A stretch of 64,000 bases of DNA. Origin: Colwellia sp. M166 (GTDB lineage Bacteria; Pseudomonadota; Gammaproteobacteria; Enterobacterales; Alteromonadaceae). This document shows positions 38,653-50,362 of the stretch, piece by piece. The stretch spans positions 2,480,001 to 2,544,000 of the forward strand of contig NZ_CP040755.1 of assembly GCF_024585285.1 (NCBI RefSeq), read 5' to 3'. Within the stretch, counting starts at the first letter, position 1, and every line of letters begins with the position of its first letter. Position numbers and translations under genes: made by a program. The notes under the pieces were generated by a model. It saw nothing but the letters and a program-made list of their open reading frames with translations, was not told the DNA's origin and did not search any database.

Positions 38653-39168
38653 TTATGCGTTCGCACTATCTAAACGCGCTTCTTTTTCTAATTTCTTTTT
38701 AATACGCTGGCGTTTAAGTGGCGATAAATAATCAACAAACAAGATACCATTAAGGTGATCAAGTTCATGTTGAATACAAATAGCTAATAGCTCTTCACCA
38801 TCTAAAGTGAATTTTTTGCCATTTTCATCAAGGGCGGTAACGGTAACATCGACACTACGATCGACTTTCGCATAGCAGCCAGGTACAGATAGGCAGCCTT
38901 CTTCATTAATCAGAGTTTCATCACTTTTACGAGTGATTTCAGGATTAATCAAGACATAAGGGTTTTCTTTATTTTCTGAGACATCAATAACGACAATTTG
39001 TTGATGAATATCAACTTGCGTTGCTGCCAAGCCAACACCATTTTCAGCATACATGGTTTCAAACATGTTGTTGATAATAGTGCGAATTTCATCATTAACT
39101 TCAGTGACGGGTTGTGCTTTCGTTCTTAATCTCTCATCAGGAAATCGTAATACAGGTAAAATAGCCAT
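38653..39168 (-). CDS. def: Peptide deformylase
   Basis: Def removes the formyl group from nascent proteins. The 171-residue protein has all three metal-site motifs: [16 protein letters not shown] with the Cys ligand, and QHELDHLNG with the two His ligands and the catalytic Glu. It is the first gene of the minus-strand def-fmt-rsmB-trkA operon and diverges from the LysM gene across 116 bases. Confidence 0.98.
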   Translation of the reverse strand: MAILPVLRFPDERLRTKAQPVTEVNDEIRTIINNMFETMYAENGVGLAATQVDIHQQIVVIDVSENKENPYVLINPEITRKSDETLINEEGCLSVPGCYAKVDRSVDVTVTALDENGKKFTLDGEELLAICIQHELDHLNGILFVDYLSPLKRQRIKKKLEKEARLDSANA

Positions 39169-39284
39169 AAATTTTCAAAAGAATTCGCGAAATATCGCAT
39201 AGAGTGTTATGTTTCAATTTTAGCCATTAATTGAAATTAATCATAGTGGTTTAGGATAAAACCTATAATAATAGGCAGATTAAC

Positions 39285-40373
39285 ATGCTAATAAAAATTT
39301 TCTCGCTAATACTTGGCATTTTCATGTCGCTGTCTTTACTGGCTGATGAGTTAACATTAAAGCCTGATGCTCCAAAGTCTTATATTGTTAAGAAGGGCGA
39401 TACCTTATGGGATATCTCAGGTGTTTTTCTTAATCAAGCTTGGTTGTGGCCGAAATTATGGCGTCTTAATCCTGAAATTAACAATCCTCATTTAATTTAT
39501 CCTGGTGATGAACTGCGTTTAGTCTTTGATGCACAAGGACAGCCCATGTTAGTTAAAGGTAAACCTAAATTAAAATGGTCACCTAAAGTTCGTAAGCAAT
39601 CAAAAAATCAAACTCCAGTGAGCACATTACCTTTGCAGGCTATTGCACCTTATATTCGTTATGATAGCGTTAAAACTTTAGCAGAGCTGGAGCGATTTTC
39701 TTATATTATTGGTAGTGAAAAAGGTTATAAATCTAGCCTAGATGGCTTTAAAGCTTATGTAAATAGCGACCTTGTTGTTGGCCAAAGTTATGCTATCTAT
39801 CATAAAGGTACTGTTATTATTGACCCAGCAACAGCAGAAAATTTGGGCTATAACATTATACTTGTTGGTACCGGTAAGGCACTACAACGTGGCAACATCA
39901 GCAAAAAGCAACCGGGTACTCTTTATATTAGTGGCGTAAAACGTGAAATTCATTCTGGTGCTTTTGTGGTACCGGTAAATGATGAGCAGCAGTATCCCGC
40001 AGTGTTTACTATGCGAGCCGGTGCTAAAAATACTAAAGGTCTTATTATTAACTCGGTCACAGAACTGCGTGAGTTTGCTAAGTTTGATGTCGTGATGATT
40101 AATCAGGGAGCAAAGCAAGCTTTACAAGCTGGTGATGTGTTAACCGTTAGCCGAAAAAGCCCTGCGGTAATCGATACTGATAATGGTCCCGAATACACGC
40201 ATAATACCTCGCGTTGGAATCGCATGGGCAGTGATAACCACTCTGACTATGATATGCCTACTGAAAGTATTGGCCAAGTCATGGTTTTTAAAGTTTACGA
40301 TAAAGTGAGTATGGCGTTAATTCTTCATTCGGACAAAGCATTACGTGTGCTTGATGGGGTTATTGCACCATAA
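39285..40373 (+). CDS. Secreted LysM-domain protein
   Basis: The 362-residue protein has a signal peptide (hydrophobic residues 3-20). One LysM domain follows at about 33-80, with YIVKKGDTLWDISG and the WPKLWRLNPEINNPHLIYPGD-type core. The remaining 280 residues show no catalytic motif I recognise. LysM binds peptidoglycan. It lies 33 bases upstream of the dprA start, a position held by a LysM gene in many gammaproteobacteria. It likely acts in the periplasm or cell envelope; function unknown. Confidence 0.85.
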   Translation: MLIKIFSLILGIFMSLSLLADELTLKPDAPKSYIVKKGDTLWDISGVFLNQAWLWPKLWRLNPEINNPHLIYPGDELRLVFDAQGQPMLVKGKPKLKWSPKVRKQSKNQTPVSTLPLQAIAPYIRYDSVKTLAELERFSYIIGSEKGYKSSLDGFKAYVNSDLVVGQSYAIYHKGTVIIDPATAENLGYNIILVGTGKALQRGNISKKQPGTLYISGVKREIHSGAFVVPVNDEQQYPAVFTMRAGAKNTKGLIINSVTELREFAKFDVVMINQGAKQALQAGDVLTVSRKSPAVIDTDNGPEYTHNTSRWNRMGSDNHSDYDMPTESIGQVMVFKVYDKVSMALILHSDKALRVLDGVIAP

Positions 40374-40406
40374 CATATAGTGCTAGTCACTCTTAAGGAG
40401 AATACG

Positions 40407-41546
40407 GTGGCAGATACTCGTAATAATAAAGCCGTAACTGAGTTAACTTCTGTGCATTATTGGCTAGCGCTAAAAGCTATTCCACGACTAGCGAGCTATA
40501 AAAAAATTGCCTTAGTAAAAAAGTTTGGTTTAAAAACATTATTTACTCAACAAGTCGATTTAAATCAAACGGGCCTTACTGGAGCTCAACGCTCTGCGAT
40601 TAGTTCACCTGACTGGCATGGTTTAACTAAAGTAATTTTTGATTCACAGCTTTGTCAAAGTAAAATTATTGTTTATGACGATCCTGCGTACCCTGTATTA
40701 TTAAAAGAAATCTATGATCCACCCATAGTGATATTTGCCCGTGGCAATATCGAATTATTATCACTTGCTAAAATAGCTATTGTTGGCAGTCGTAATGCTA
40801 GTGTAGCAGGTCGAGAAATAGCTCATAAACTTGCCGGGCAGCTAACGGCGCAGTTTGTGGTAACCAGTGGTTTGGCATTAGGTATTGATGCTCAGGCACA
40901 TCTAGGGGCCTTGCACCATGGAGGCTATACCATTGCCGTTGTTGCTACTGGCTTAGATATGACTTATCCCGCTCGACATAAAAAATTACAGAAAGATATT
41001 ATTGAAAATAAGGGCTTACTCATTAGTGAGTTTGCACCCGGTATTGCACCTAAAGCAGGGCATTTTCCGAAACGAAATCGTTTGATCAGCGGCTTAAGTT
41101 TGGGGGTTTTAGTGGTTGAAGCATCATTGAAAAGCGGTTCTTTGATCACGGCTCGTTGTGCACTAGAGCAATCAAGAGAAGTGTTTGCTGTACCAAGTTC
41201 AATTTATAATCTGCAAGCAAAAGGTTGTCATTGGCTAATTAAACAAGGCGCTAAACTTGTTGAGGATATAGCCGATATAGAGGAAGAGTTTGAAGATATT
41301 GTCACAGATAGTCTAAACTTAAGTAGAAACAAAGAGAAAGCTAATTCAAGAGAAAAAAGTGTACAACAGGACTTGTTTAACGATCCAATGTTAGCTAGTG
41401 TGGGATATGAAGTCACCCCTGTAGATATGGTGGTTTCTCGGAGTAAACTACCCATAGACGTAGTGCTAACTCGATTAACAGTACTTGAGCTTAAAGGTCT
41501 TGTGTCTGCGGTGCCAGGGGGCTACCTTAAATTAAATAGGGGCTAG
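40407..41546 (+). CDS. dprA: DNA-processing protein DprA (Smf)
   Basis: DprA protects incoming single-stranded DNA and loads RecA during natural transformation. The GTG at 40407 is chosen because AAGGAG lies 6 bases upstream; it gives 379 residues, close to E. coli Smf (374). The frame is open to 40380. The Rossmann-like core shows [18 protein letters not shown] and [14 protein letters not shown]-terminal winged-helix part covers about 310-379. It precedes smg by 2 bases. Confidence 0.95.
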   Translation: MADTRNNKAVTELTSVHYWLALKAIPRLASYKKIALVKKFGLKTLFTQQVDLNQTGLTGAQRSAISSPDWHGLTKVIFDSQLCQSKIIVYDDPAYPVLLKEIYDPPIVIFARGNIELLSLAKIAIVGSRNASVAGREIAHKLAGQLTAQFVVTSGLALGIDAQAHLGALHHGGYTIAVVATGLDMTYPARHKKLQKDIIENKGLLISEFAPGIAPKAGHFPKRNRLISGLSLGVLVVEASLKSGSLITARCALEQSREVFAVPSSIYNLQAKGCHWLIKQGAKLVEDIADIEEEFEDIVTDSLNLSRNKEKANSREKSVQQDLFNDPMLASVGYEVTPVDMVVSRSKLPIDVVLTRLTVLELKGLVSAVPGGYLKLNRG

Positions 41547-41548
41547 TT

Positions 41549-42022
41549 ATGTTTGATATTTTGATGTACCTTTTTGAAAATTATATTCATAGTGAAGCCG
41601 AAGTAATGGTAGATCATGACTTACTGACGGATGAATTAACCCGTGCCGGTTTTCACCAAGATGAAATATATAAAGCACTTGCGTGGTTAGAAAAGCTTGC
41701 TGCCTTGCAAGATACTGAAACTTATCCTTATTTAACTCGTGTGGGTAATCAATCGGTTCGAATTTATACCAGTGAAGAAAGTCAGATTCTAGACGTAGAA
41801 TGCCGAGGTTTTCTCATGTTTTTAGAACAAGTGAATCTATTAGACTTTACTACCCGTGAAATGGTCATTGACCGAGTAATGGAGCTGGATACTAAATTTT
41901 TCTCCATCGATGATTTAAAGTGGGTGGTGCTAATGGTGCTGTTTAATGTACCAGGCAAAGAGAATGCCTACTCCCAAATGGAAGACTTAATTTTTGATGA
42001 GCAAGAAGGGCCATTGCATTAG
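41549..42022 (+). CDS. smg: Smg family protein (DUF494)
   Basis: The 157-residue acidic protein matches the Smg/DUF494 family, starting [16 protein letters not shown] as in E. coli Smg. The function is unknown. It is always found near dprA/smf. Here it follows dprA with 2 bases between them, so it is almost certainly cotranscribed and perhaps translationally coupled. Confidence 0.93.
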   Translation: MFDILMYLFENYIHSEAEVMVDHDLLTDELTRAGFHQDEIYKALAWLEKLAALQDTETYPYLTRVGNQSVRIYTSEESQILDVECRGFLMFLEQVNLLDFTTREMVIDRVMELDTKFFSIDDLKWVVLMVLFNVPGKENAYSQMEDLIFDEQEGPLH

Positions 42023-42117
42023 CGGCTGCGCTGGAATTTAATTGTAGGAAAATTACACTACAGCTTCTTGATTAAAATATGGCATAATATGCACCTAATT
42101 TTGTAGGTGCATTTACT

Positions 42118-42684
42118 ATGTCAAACCCCGAAAAACCACTATTTTCACGTCATGAACATGCCTTAGAAAATACCACTGAAATTTGCCCAGAATGTGGCTC
42201 AAAGTTAGCCATTAAGCATAGTAAATCCGGCTCGTTTTTTGGCTGTGTTAGTTACCCTAACTGTCAATATACACGACCTGTTGTTGAGCACGAACGAGTT
42301 GATGATAAAGTGCTTGTTGGTAGTGAGTGTCCTGAATGTGGCAATGAACTTGCGGTAAAACAAGGCCGTTATGGTATGTTTATTGGATGTACAAACTATC
42401 CTGATTGCCACCATATCGTGCATCAAGATGATAATGATATAGCAGAACAAGACATTACTTGCCCACAATGTAAAAAAGGTTACTTACAATCAAAGACTAG
42501 CAGATTTGGCAAAACATTTTATGCTTGTGATAGCTATCCGAAATGTAAATTTGTTGTCAATCACCAACCTGTTGCAGGCAAATGCGAGCAATGTGGCTTT
42601 GGCTTGTTGCTAAAAAGGCAAATGGCGGCGGGAGAGAAGTTACAATGCGCAGCTAAACCTTGCGGTCACTTTCAAAAAAATTAG
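42118..42684 (+). CDS. yrdD: Topoisomerase I-like zinc-ribbon protein (YrdD type)
   Basis: The 188-residue protein is a chain of C4 zinc ribbons like the C-terminus of DNA topoisomerase I but without a catalytic domain. Three canonical units start CPECGSKL, CPECGNEL and CPQCKKGYL and end in C-x-S/N-Y-P-x-C. A fourth variant unit starts CEQCGFG and ends CAAKPC. It probably binds single-stranded DNA; the true role is unknown. The stop codon lies inside a 30-bp tandem duplication. Confidence 0.9.
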   Translation: MSNPEKPLFSRHEHALENTTEICPECGSKLAIKHSKSGSFFGCVSYPNCQYTRPVVEHERVDDKVLVGSECPECGNELAVKQGRYGMFIGCTNYPDCHHIVHQDDNDIAEQDITCPQCKKGYLQSKTSRFGKTFYACDSYPKCKFVVNHQPVAGKCEQCGFGLLLKRQMAAGEKLQCAAKPCGHFQKN

Positions 42685-42726
42685 TTTTTGGTATAACACT
42701 TTCAAAAAAATTAGTTTTTGGTATAA
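42667..42726. repeat. Perfect 30-bp tandem duplication over the yrdD stop codon
   Basis: Bases 42667-42696 are repeated exactly at 42697-42726. The first copy encodes the last residues and stop codon of YrdD (HFQKN); the second copy is untranslated. No differences between copies suggests a recent event. Confidence 0.97.
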
Positions 42727-42736
42727 TTAAAATAAC

Positions 42737-42776
42737 AAAGCCAGTGTTATATCGCTATGATATCACTGGCTTTTTT
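42737..42776. terminator. Rho-independent terminator after yrdD
   Basis: Arms AAAGCCAGTG (42737-42746) and CACTGGCTTT (about 42764-42773) with further inner pairing (ATATC/GATAT) are followed by T to 42776. It separates yrdD from the convergent purK and may serve both. Confidence 0.9.
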
Positions 42777-42834
42777 AATCACTAATAATAAACTTAAATC
42801 GTTGAGCCATTAATGAGTGATATTTACATTATTT

Positions 42835-43992
42835 TTAGCTACTTAAACTGTTTTGGTAGGCGGCGATATAAGGCTTAAGTTCATCAAACGCTGCTTCTGG
42901 CAATAAATTAGCTAATAACATTAATCGTGTGGCTAATTGCGCTTCAGATTTTCCTGAGACATTAATATGGCCCATTTTACGACCAGCGCGTTTACTTTTC
43001 CCATACCAATGTAATTTTGTGCTTGCGACATTTAATATCTCGTTAGGTACGTTATCTTCACCTAAGATATTAATCATGGCGGTCGGACGAATTAAATCCG
43101 TGCTCCCTAATGGCAAATCACAGACCGCTCGTAAATGATTTTCGAATTGGCAAGTATCTGCACCTTGTTGTGTCCAATGACCTGAGTTATGCACACGAGG
43201 AGCAATTTCATTAACTAATAATTGTTCGCCAACTTGGAAGAATTCAATTGCTAAAACGCCCACGTAATCTAATTCTTTAGCAATACTATTAAAAACTTGT
43301 TGCGCTTGTGTTTGCAACACTTCATCCACGTGAGTAGCAATAGAAACACTGAGTACCCCTTTACTGTGATGATTTTGAGTCAGTGGATAAACGAGTGTGT
43401 TACCTTGGCTATCTCGAACACCAACTAAAGAAACTTCACGATCAAATGGCACCATTTGTTCTGCTATAACCGCATGCTTTACACCTTGTTCTCCACCATC
43501 GAAAAAAGCTTTAATATCAAGCCAGACTTCTTCTGCTTTTGCTTTATCTTGCAATCGCCATTGACCTTTACCATCGTAGCCAGCGAGGGCGCTTTTCAAA
43601 ATTAAAGGAAAAGACAGTTGATTTAAAGCTTGATCAAAGTCTGCTTTAGTTTCGATAATTTGGTGTTGAGCATTTGCAACCGCAGATTTTATTAGCAAAC
43701 TTTTTTCTAATCTTCTATCGCCGCCAACTTTAATCGCTTGGCTTGCGGGACGTAACTTACCTGAAGCCTGACACGTTGCGAGTGTTTGGTGGTCGATATG
43801 TTCAAATTCTGCCGTGATAAAGTCTGCAAATTCGATGCCCTGTGTTAAGTTACCAAAAACAATGTTAGTTGCCAGCGGATCAACGACATTACCTGAGCCA
43901 ACATCAAAAGCCCTAATATCGATATTTAAGGGCTTAACAGCGAGTGCCATCATTCGAGCTAATTGACCTGCACCTAATACTAAAACATTCAT
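42835..43992 (-). CDS. purK: N5-carboxyaminoimidazole ribonucleotide synthase
   Basis: PurK makes N5-CAIR from aminoimidazole ribonucleotide, bicarbonate and ATP in purine synthesis. The ATG at 43992 is chosen because it begins MNVLVLGAGQLARM, the family's usual start, 10 bases after purE with AAGG upstream. The open frame reaches 44064 but would overlap purE. The 385-residue protein has the ATP-grasp domain with the NEIAPRVHNSGHWT motif. It is slightly longer than E. coli PurK (355). Confidence 0.96.
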   Translation of the reverse strand: MNVLVLGAGQLARMMALAVKPLNIDIRAFDVGSGNVVDPLATNIVFGNLTQGIEFADFITAEFEHIDHQTLATCQASGKLRPASQAIKVGGDRRLEKSLLIKSAVANAQHQIIETKADFDQALNQLSFPLILKSALAGYDGKGQWRLQDKAKAEEVWLDIKAFFDGGEQGVKHAVIAEQMVPFDREVSLVGVRDSQGNTLVYPLTQNHHSKGVLSVSIATHVDEVLQTQAQQVFNSIAKELDYVGVLAIEFFQVGEQLLVNEIAPRVHNSGHWTQQGADTCQFENHLRAVCDLPLGSTDLIRPTAMINILGEDNVPNEILNVASTKLHWYGKSKRAGRKMGHINVSGKSEAQLATRLMLLANLLPEAAFDELKPYIAAYQNSLSS

Positions 43993-44002
43993 GTAGCTAG
44001 CC

Positions 44003-44485
44003 TTATTGTGCAGGGTTTGGGTTATCAAGAATGGTTTGTGTTTGTTCTGCTCTAAATTTTTCAACAGCAGCTTGTACTGTTGGATCAGCTAAGCCGATGA
44101 TTTGTGCAGCCAATAGACCTGCATTTGCTGCGCCTGCTGTGCCAATCGCCAATGTGCCAACGGCAATACCTTTTGGCATTTGGACAATAGAGAGTAATGA
44201 GTCTTGACCACTTAAGGCTTTTGATTGCACTGGTACACCTAAAACAGGCAGGCTGGTATAAGCAGCGGTCATGCCAGGTAAGTGCGCAGCACCACCAGCA
44301 CCACCAATAATCACTTGAATACCACGTGCTTTGGCGCTCTCTGCATATTCAGCAAGTAAATGGGGTGTTCTATGTGCTGAAACTACTTTTGTTTCATAAG
44401 GAACGTTAAATAAATCTAACATATCAGCAGCGTGCTGCATTGTCGGCCAGTCCGACTTTGACCCCATGATAATTCCAACTTTCAT
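44003..44485 (-). CDS. purE: N5-carboxyaminoimidazole ribonucleotide mutase
   Basis: PurE moves the carboxyl group of N5-CAIR to carbon, giving CAIR. The 160-residue protein has the substrate-binding GSKSDWPTM motif (residues 8-16), the SAHRTP motif and [12 protein letters not shown], all diagnostic of class I PurE. It forms an operon with purK, 10 bases apart. A 354-base gap lies upstream. Confidence 0.97.
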   Translation of the reverse strand: MKVGIIMGSKSDWPTMQHAADMLDLFNVPYETKVVSAHRTPHLLAEYAESAKARGIQVIIGGAGGAAHLPGMTAAYTSLPVLGVPVQSKALSGQDSLLSIVQMPKGIAVGTLAIGTAGAANAGLLAAQIIGLADPTVQAAVEKFRAEQTQTILDNPNPAQ

Positions 44486-44760
44486 ATACTTAGTGCCTTT
44501 TTATGATGTGATTTTAAACCTAATCTTATACCAACTGAGTGCATGACATCATGTGGTATTATTTAACGATCAGGCGAAATTTAGCTCAAGATTATAACGT
44601 GTTTAAAAATATTCTGAAATGACAAATATTTCACGGTAGCGATAAATAACTATTAATTTTAGCTGATGTAGACCAAAGGATTATTTTTTAATTTTATTAT
44701 CCGCGTATGATTATTTTTATATAAAAGGTTAAATATAATTAAGGTGACCGTATTCTATTG

Positions 44761-44798
44761 GTTTAAACAATCGATAACTTAATTGCGTGTTGTTTAAA
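44761..44798. promoter_or_regulatory. Inverted repeat upstream of the acyl-CoA ligase gene
   Basis: TTTAAACAA (44762-44770) and TTGTTTAAA (44790-44798) are perfect inverted 9-mers. The left one is part of the palindrome GTTTAAAC. They lie 42 bases before the ATG at 44840, so an operator is possible; no regulator can be named. The rest of the purE-ligase gap (44486-44839) is AT-rich and holds no gene I can support. Confidence 0.3.
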
Positions 44799-44839
44799 TT
44801 ACTACTAAGGGTTACTTCAAAAAGTAAGCGAGGAAGAGT

Positions 44840-46474
44840 ATGAATAATATTTATAACCAAGGTCTAGATAAGGTTGTTGCTAATAGCCAACCATTAACAC
44901 CAATTAATTTTTTAAATCGTACTGCGGATGTTTACCCTGAAAAAATAGCGATTATTCATGGTAAGCAAAGAATTACTTATGATGAATATCGCAAAAATGT
45001 TCGTCGTTTAGCGTCAGGCCTGATTAAACATGGGGTAAAACCTGGGCAAACCGTTAGTATAATGGCGGCAAATATTCCTGCTTTTCTTGATGCCCACTAT
45101 GGTGTGCCTTTAACAGGAGCGGTACTTAATGCGATCAACATTCGTCTTGATGCCGAAAATATTGCTTTTATTATGGATCATGGGGAATGTGATGTCTTGC
45201 TTACCGACACTGCATTTTCTGGTGTGATTAAGCAAGCATTAGCACTTTCCAAGCGAAAGCCCTTAGTAATCGATATTGATGATATTGAAGGCCCTGGCGG
45301 TGAATGTATCGGCACAATGGAATATCAAGAATTATTAGCGCAAGGGGATGAAAATTTTGTTGGCTCTCTCGTTGCTGATGAATGGCAAGCATTAGCGTTA
45401 AATTATACTTCGGGTACAACTGGCAACCCCAAAGGTGTGGTTTATTCTCACCGTGGTGCTTATCTTAATGCTATTGGCCATAACTTTATTTGGCCGACAG
45501 ACAGCAATACGGTTTACCTGTGGACTTTACCTTTATTTCATTGCAATGGTTGGTGTTTTCCTTGGACCATCGTTGCGGTTGGGGGGACACAAGTCTGCTT
45601 AAGGCAAGTTGAAGTTGGTGCTATTGTTAATGCTATGATCGAACACAAAGTTAGTCATTTCTGTGGTGCCCCGATTGTACTTAATATGATTTTAAATGCT
45701 GAGCAAAGCTTACTGACACAATTGCCTAAAAATATTAAAGCCATGACCGCTGGCGCTCCACCGCCGGCGGCCGTGATTAAAGGCATTGAACGTTTAGGTA
45801 TTGAAATTACACAAAGTTATGGTTTAACTGAGGTGTACGGACCTTGTGTAGTTAGTGAGTGGAAAAAAGAATGGAATGAGTTAAGTGCTGATGAACGTGC
45901 GGCGTTAAAAGCACGCCAAGGCGTACGATATCCGACTCAGGAGGAAGTTGATGTTCTTAATCCTGATACCATGGCGCCTGTTCGTTCTGATGGTGAAACC
46001 ATTGGTGAAATAATGTTTCGCGGCAATACCACGATGAAAGGCTATTTAAAAAATGAAAAAGCCACAGAAGAAGCTTTTGCACATGGTTGGTTTCATTCCG
46101 GTGATTTAGCGGTCAAGCATCCGGATGGTTATATTGAAATTCGTGATCGTTCAAAAGATATTATTATTTCTGGCGGGGAAAATATTTCCTCTGTTGAAAT
46201 AGAAGGCGTGCTATATATGCACCCAGCCATTCTAGAAGCTGCTGTTGTAGCGAAGAAAGATGAAAAGTGGGGAGAAACGCCTTGTGCATTCATTTGCTTG
46301 AAGCGAGGCCAAAGCATTACAGAGCAAGATGTTATTCAGCATTGTCGAGATCATATGGCGGGCTTTAAAGTCCCTAAAACTATTGTTTTTAGTGAGCTAC
46401 CTAAAACATCGACCGGTAAAGTGCAAAAGTTTGTCTTAAGACAAAAGATTAAAACCTTATTTGAGTCAGCATAA
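44840..46474 (+). CDS. AMP-forming acyl-CoA ligase (medium-chain or DmdB-like)
   Basis: The 544-residue protein belongs to the ANL adenylation superfamily. The P-loop-like motif YTSGTTGNPKG lies at 189-199. The A5 region SYGLTEVYGP, the A7 motif GWFHSGDLA and the C-terminal catalytic Lys527 in PKTSTGKVQK are all present. It activates a carboxylic acid as an adenylate and transfers it to CoA. The HCNGWCFPW segment and overall length resemble medium-chain ligases and the methylmercaptopropionate ligase DmdB, but the substrate cannot be fixed from sequence. No beta-oxidation or dmd genes lie beside it. Confidence 0.85.
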   Translation: MNNIYNQGLDKVVANSQPLTPINFLNRTADVYPEKIAIIHGKQRITYDEYRKNVRRLASGLIKHGVKPGQTVSIMAANIPAFLDAHYGVPLTGAVLNAINIRLDAENIAFIMDHGECDVLLTDTAFSGVIKQALALSKRKPLVIDIDDIEGPGGECIGTMEYQELLAQGDENFVGSLVADEWQALALNYTSGTTGNPKGVVYSHRGAYLNAIGHNFIWPTDSNTVYLWTLPLFHCNGWCFPWTIVAVGGTQVCLRQVEVGAIVNAMIEHKVSHFCGAPIVLNMILNAEQSLLTQLPKNIKAMTAGAPPPAAVIKGIERLGIEITQSYGLTEVYGPCVVSEWKKEWNELSADERAALKARQGVRYPTQEEVDVLNPDTMAPVRSDGETIGEIMFRGNTTMKGYLKNEKATEEAFAHGWFHSGDLAVKHPDGYIEIRDRSKDIIISGGENISSVEIEGVLYMHPAILEAAVVAKKDEKWGETPCAFICLKRGQSITEQDVIQHCRDHMAGFKVPKTIVFSELPKTSTGKVQKFVLRQKIKTLFESA

Positions 46475-46486
46475 AAACTAACCATT

Positions 46487-46514
46487 AAAAAGCCTGAATT
46501 AATTCAGGCTTTTT
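46487..46514. terminator. Bidirectional terminator between convergent genes
   Basis: A perfect 28-base palindrome with arms AAAAAGCCTGAATT (46487-46500) and its complement (46501-46514) gives T runs on both strands between the acyl-CoA ligase and S9 peptidase genes. Confidence 0.92.
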
Positions 46515-46537
46515 TATTCCTAAGCATTTATGAGGAG

Positions 46538-48484
46538 CTATTTTAAATGTTTACTTAAAAAATCAACAACCTTTCTCATGTATGCTTTTTGATTTTCTGG
46601 ATTATAAAACCCATGACCTTCTTTCTCAATAGCAAGCCATTCATAAGAAGTACCAGCTTCATCTAGCGCATCTCTTAAACGCTTTGCATGCTCGAAAGGG
46701 GCGCGATTATCATCTTTACCATGCGCTAATAAAAGTGGCACTTTAATTTTTGAAGCATAATTTACAGGAGACATCGCTTTCAATTGTTCACTATCATTTC
46801 CTAGTACATTATTTAAGTAGCTCAGTCCTGAGCTTCTAGTGCGAATATCCCCTTCTTCAAACATAAGCTCTAAATCATAAATACCAGCGTTAGCGATCGC
46901 ACATTTATATGTATCTGGATATAAGGTTGTACTTTGTACTGCGGAATATGCTCCAAAGCTCCCACCCATAATACAAACATTATTCATTTCAGCTTTTTTT
47001 CTATCAACAAGCCATTGATAGCTTTCATAAATGTCTTGTTGTATTTTCGACCCCCATACTCTATGGCCATCTATTTCATACTTTTCACCATATCCGCCGG
47101 AACCACGGTAATTAACTTGTAAGACGGAATACCCATGTAGTGCTAAGTACTGAACATTATTTGAATAACGCCAATAATCTCTTACGCCATGTGGCCCACC
47201 ATGCACGACGACGACAACAGGAGCTAGTTTAGCATTATTTTTATTTTTTGCTTGAGTGAAATACCCGTTTATTTTACTGCCATCAGTCGCGGTAACTTGA
47301 ATAGGCTCTGAAGGTATTAAGCTATCATTTTTAATTTGTGGTTTAAATTTAAATAATAATTCAATCTTATTTTTTTCTTTATCGTACAAATATAAACTAC
47401 CAGGATCAATATCTGAGGTAACCATTATAATATATAGCTTACCATCCTCGCTTTTACTGGTTATATTAATCGAGTTATATGGGAATGATTGCAATAAGCT
47501 TTTAAATACTAATGCTTCTTCAATTTCTTTATTGAGGAGCAAATATGCTGGGTAGCCGTCATCAATTCTAATGGCATATAATGATCTTCCATCAGCCGTA
47601 AGTTTTACGTCAGTTACATCGACATTTTTATCGGTATATATGTTTTCATATGAAAAGTTTTCCATATTTAATTTAAATATACCAAAAAGATCCTGGTTGT
47701 GATTATCACGAGTGTAAAGGTACTTTCCTGACGAGCTAATTGAAATCAAAGAAACTGAATTACTAACTGTACCATCAGGAACTTTTTCCCATTGGCCATT
47801 TTTTTTTAAATATAATTGTTTTTTATCCTTACTATCTGTGCCAACAACAGCTTTAACCTCTCCTTTAGTATCTGTTAAAAAATGGCTAAAAGGAATAGGT
47901 GCTTTGCCTAGTTCCTTGTTGATTATGCCGGTGTATACATTAAGCATGAACACTGAAGATAGCCTTTCCCCTGTAGCACTCATCGGTGTTGATTTTATTA
48001 GAATATGTCTATCGTCTTCTGGTAAGATATCGATAATGCTTGCCCAACCAGATATACTTTTCTTACGCTTTAATCTAGTAGGACGTTGTAGGTTACCTGC
48101 TTTGTAACCATATATAAGTTTAGCTCTAGATCCATCATAGTTTACTGCAAATAGTTCACCATAAAATTGCGGTTGTTCATGCCACGGTACACGCTTTACC
48201 ATATCAATCACTACGCGCTCACTGTTGACCCAGTGGTAATTTCCTACTTCATAATTTCCGGCAAGTTTAGCACTTCCTACCATTGCTAAGTCTTCGCGTT
48301 TAAAAAAGAGTAAAACTGTATTGTTTTCATGATTTACAGCTGTCGCAATATATTTTCCATCGGGAGATATTTTAGCATTTTGATATTGAGCATGATCATA
48401 CAAAGAATCCCAGTTTTCAGATTGAGCGTTAAAAGCAGACAATAGTAAAAAGAATGTAACTGCTAAATTGTAGATTACTTGCAT
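46538..48484 (-). CDS. Secreted S9 family peptidase (prolyl oligopeptidase type)
   Basis: The ATG at 48484 is chosen because AAGGAA lies upstream and a signal peptide follows directly (hydrophobic residues 3-18). The frame is open to 48526. The 648-residue protein has a beta-propeller N-terminal half and a C-terminal alpha/beta-hydrolase. The nucleophile is Ser in GGSFGAYS (about 509), with Asp in HGKDDNRAPF (about 592) and His in EGHGF (about 624). It likely degrades peptides in the periplasm. It interrupts a block otherwise conserved with E. coli and has its own terminator. Confidence 0.9.
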   Translation of the reverse strand: MQVIYNLAVTFFLLLSAFNAQSENWDSLYDHAQYQNAKISPDGKYIATAVNHENNTVLLFFKREDLAMVGSAKLAGNYEVGNYHWVNSERVVIDMVKRVPWHEQPQFYGELFAVNYDGSRAKLIYGYKAGNLQRPTRLKRKKSISGWASIIDILPEDDRHILIKSTPMSATGERLSSVFMLNVYTGIINKELGKAPIPFSHFLTDTKGEVKAVVGTDSKDKKQLYLKKNGQWEKVPDGTVSNSVSLISISSSGKYLYTRDNHNQDLFGIFKLNMENFSYENIYTDKNVDVTDVKLTADGRSLYAIRIDDGYPAYLLLNKEIEEALVFKSLLQSFPYNSINITSKSEDGKLYIIMVTSDIDPGSLYLYDKEKNKIELLFKFKPQIKNDSLIPSEPIQVTATDGSKINGYFTQAKNKNNAKLAPVVVVVHGGPHGVRDYWRYSNNVQYLALHGYSVLQVNYRGSGGYGEKYEIDGHRVWGSKIQQDIYESYQWLVDRKKAEMNNVCIMGGSFGAYSAVQSTTLYPDTYKCAIANAGIYDLELMFEEGDIRTRSSGLSYLNNVLGNDSEQLKAMSPVNYASKIKVPLLLAHGKDDNRAPFEHAKRLRDALDEAGTSYEWLAIEKEGHGFYNPENQKAYMRKVVDFLSKHLK

Positions 48485-48668
48485 TATATTAATTTCCTTA
48501 TTATATACGTAGTAAAAATGTTGCATTTTTGTAACACTGTAGTTTTTTTTGTTCAGAGAAACAAGCTTAGAAATTTTTTGTGGATGCTTAAATTAAAATA
48601 CAGTAACAATAAAAAAAACGTATAATCACAGGTAAATAATTTTTATTTATAAACTGTAATAAAATTCA

Positions 48669-50116
<1,448 letters not shown>

Positions 50117-50185
50117 TAAATATCATCTGTTTTTAGCACTCAAAAACAATATATTTGTAGAAAGCTTAGTTCAATATGTTGTTTT

Positions 50186-50201
50186 TGTGCGTTAGATCAC
50201 A
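50186..50201 (+). promoter_or_regulatory. CRP-like site upstream of ompW
   Basis: TGTGCGTTAGATCACA matches the CRP consensus TGTGA-N6-TCACA at 9 of 10 defined positions. It lies 162 bases before the ompW ATG and 70 bases past hemF. Activity is inferred from the motif alone. Confidence 0.5.
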
Positions 50202-50267
50202 AAACAATCACTATTTAATTCATTACTTTAAATAAAACCATAATTATTTTGTGGTTTATTAAAAACC

Positions 50268-50281
50268 TTGTGCTAGATCAA
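50268..50281 (+). promoter_or_regulatory. FNR-like site upstream of ompW
   Basis: TTGTGCTAGATCAA matches TTGAT-N4-ATCAA at 8 of 10 defined positions and differs from the site at 1981 at only one base. It ends 81 bases before the ompW ATG. In E. coli, ompW is known to respond to oxygen through FNR, which agrees with this reading. Confidence 0.45.
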
Positions 50282-50362
50282 TTACTCTATTATCGAGCGG
50301 GCGTAATATTACCTCATTAAACAAATTCAATATTTCTATATTTAACAAAAGGTAATGCTCTC

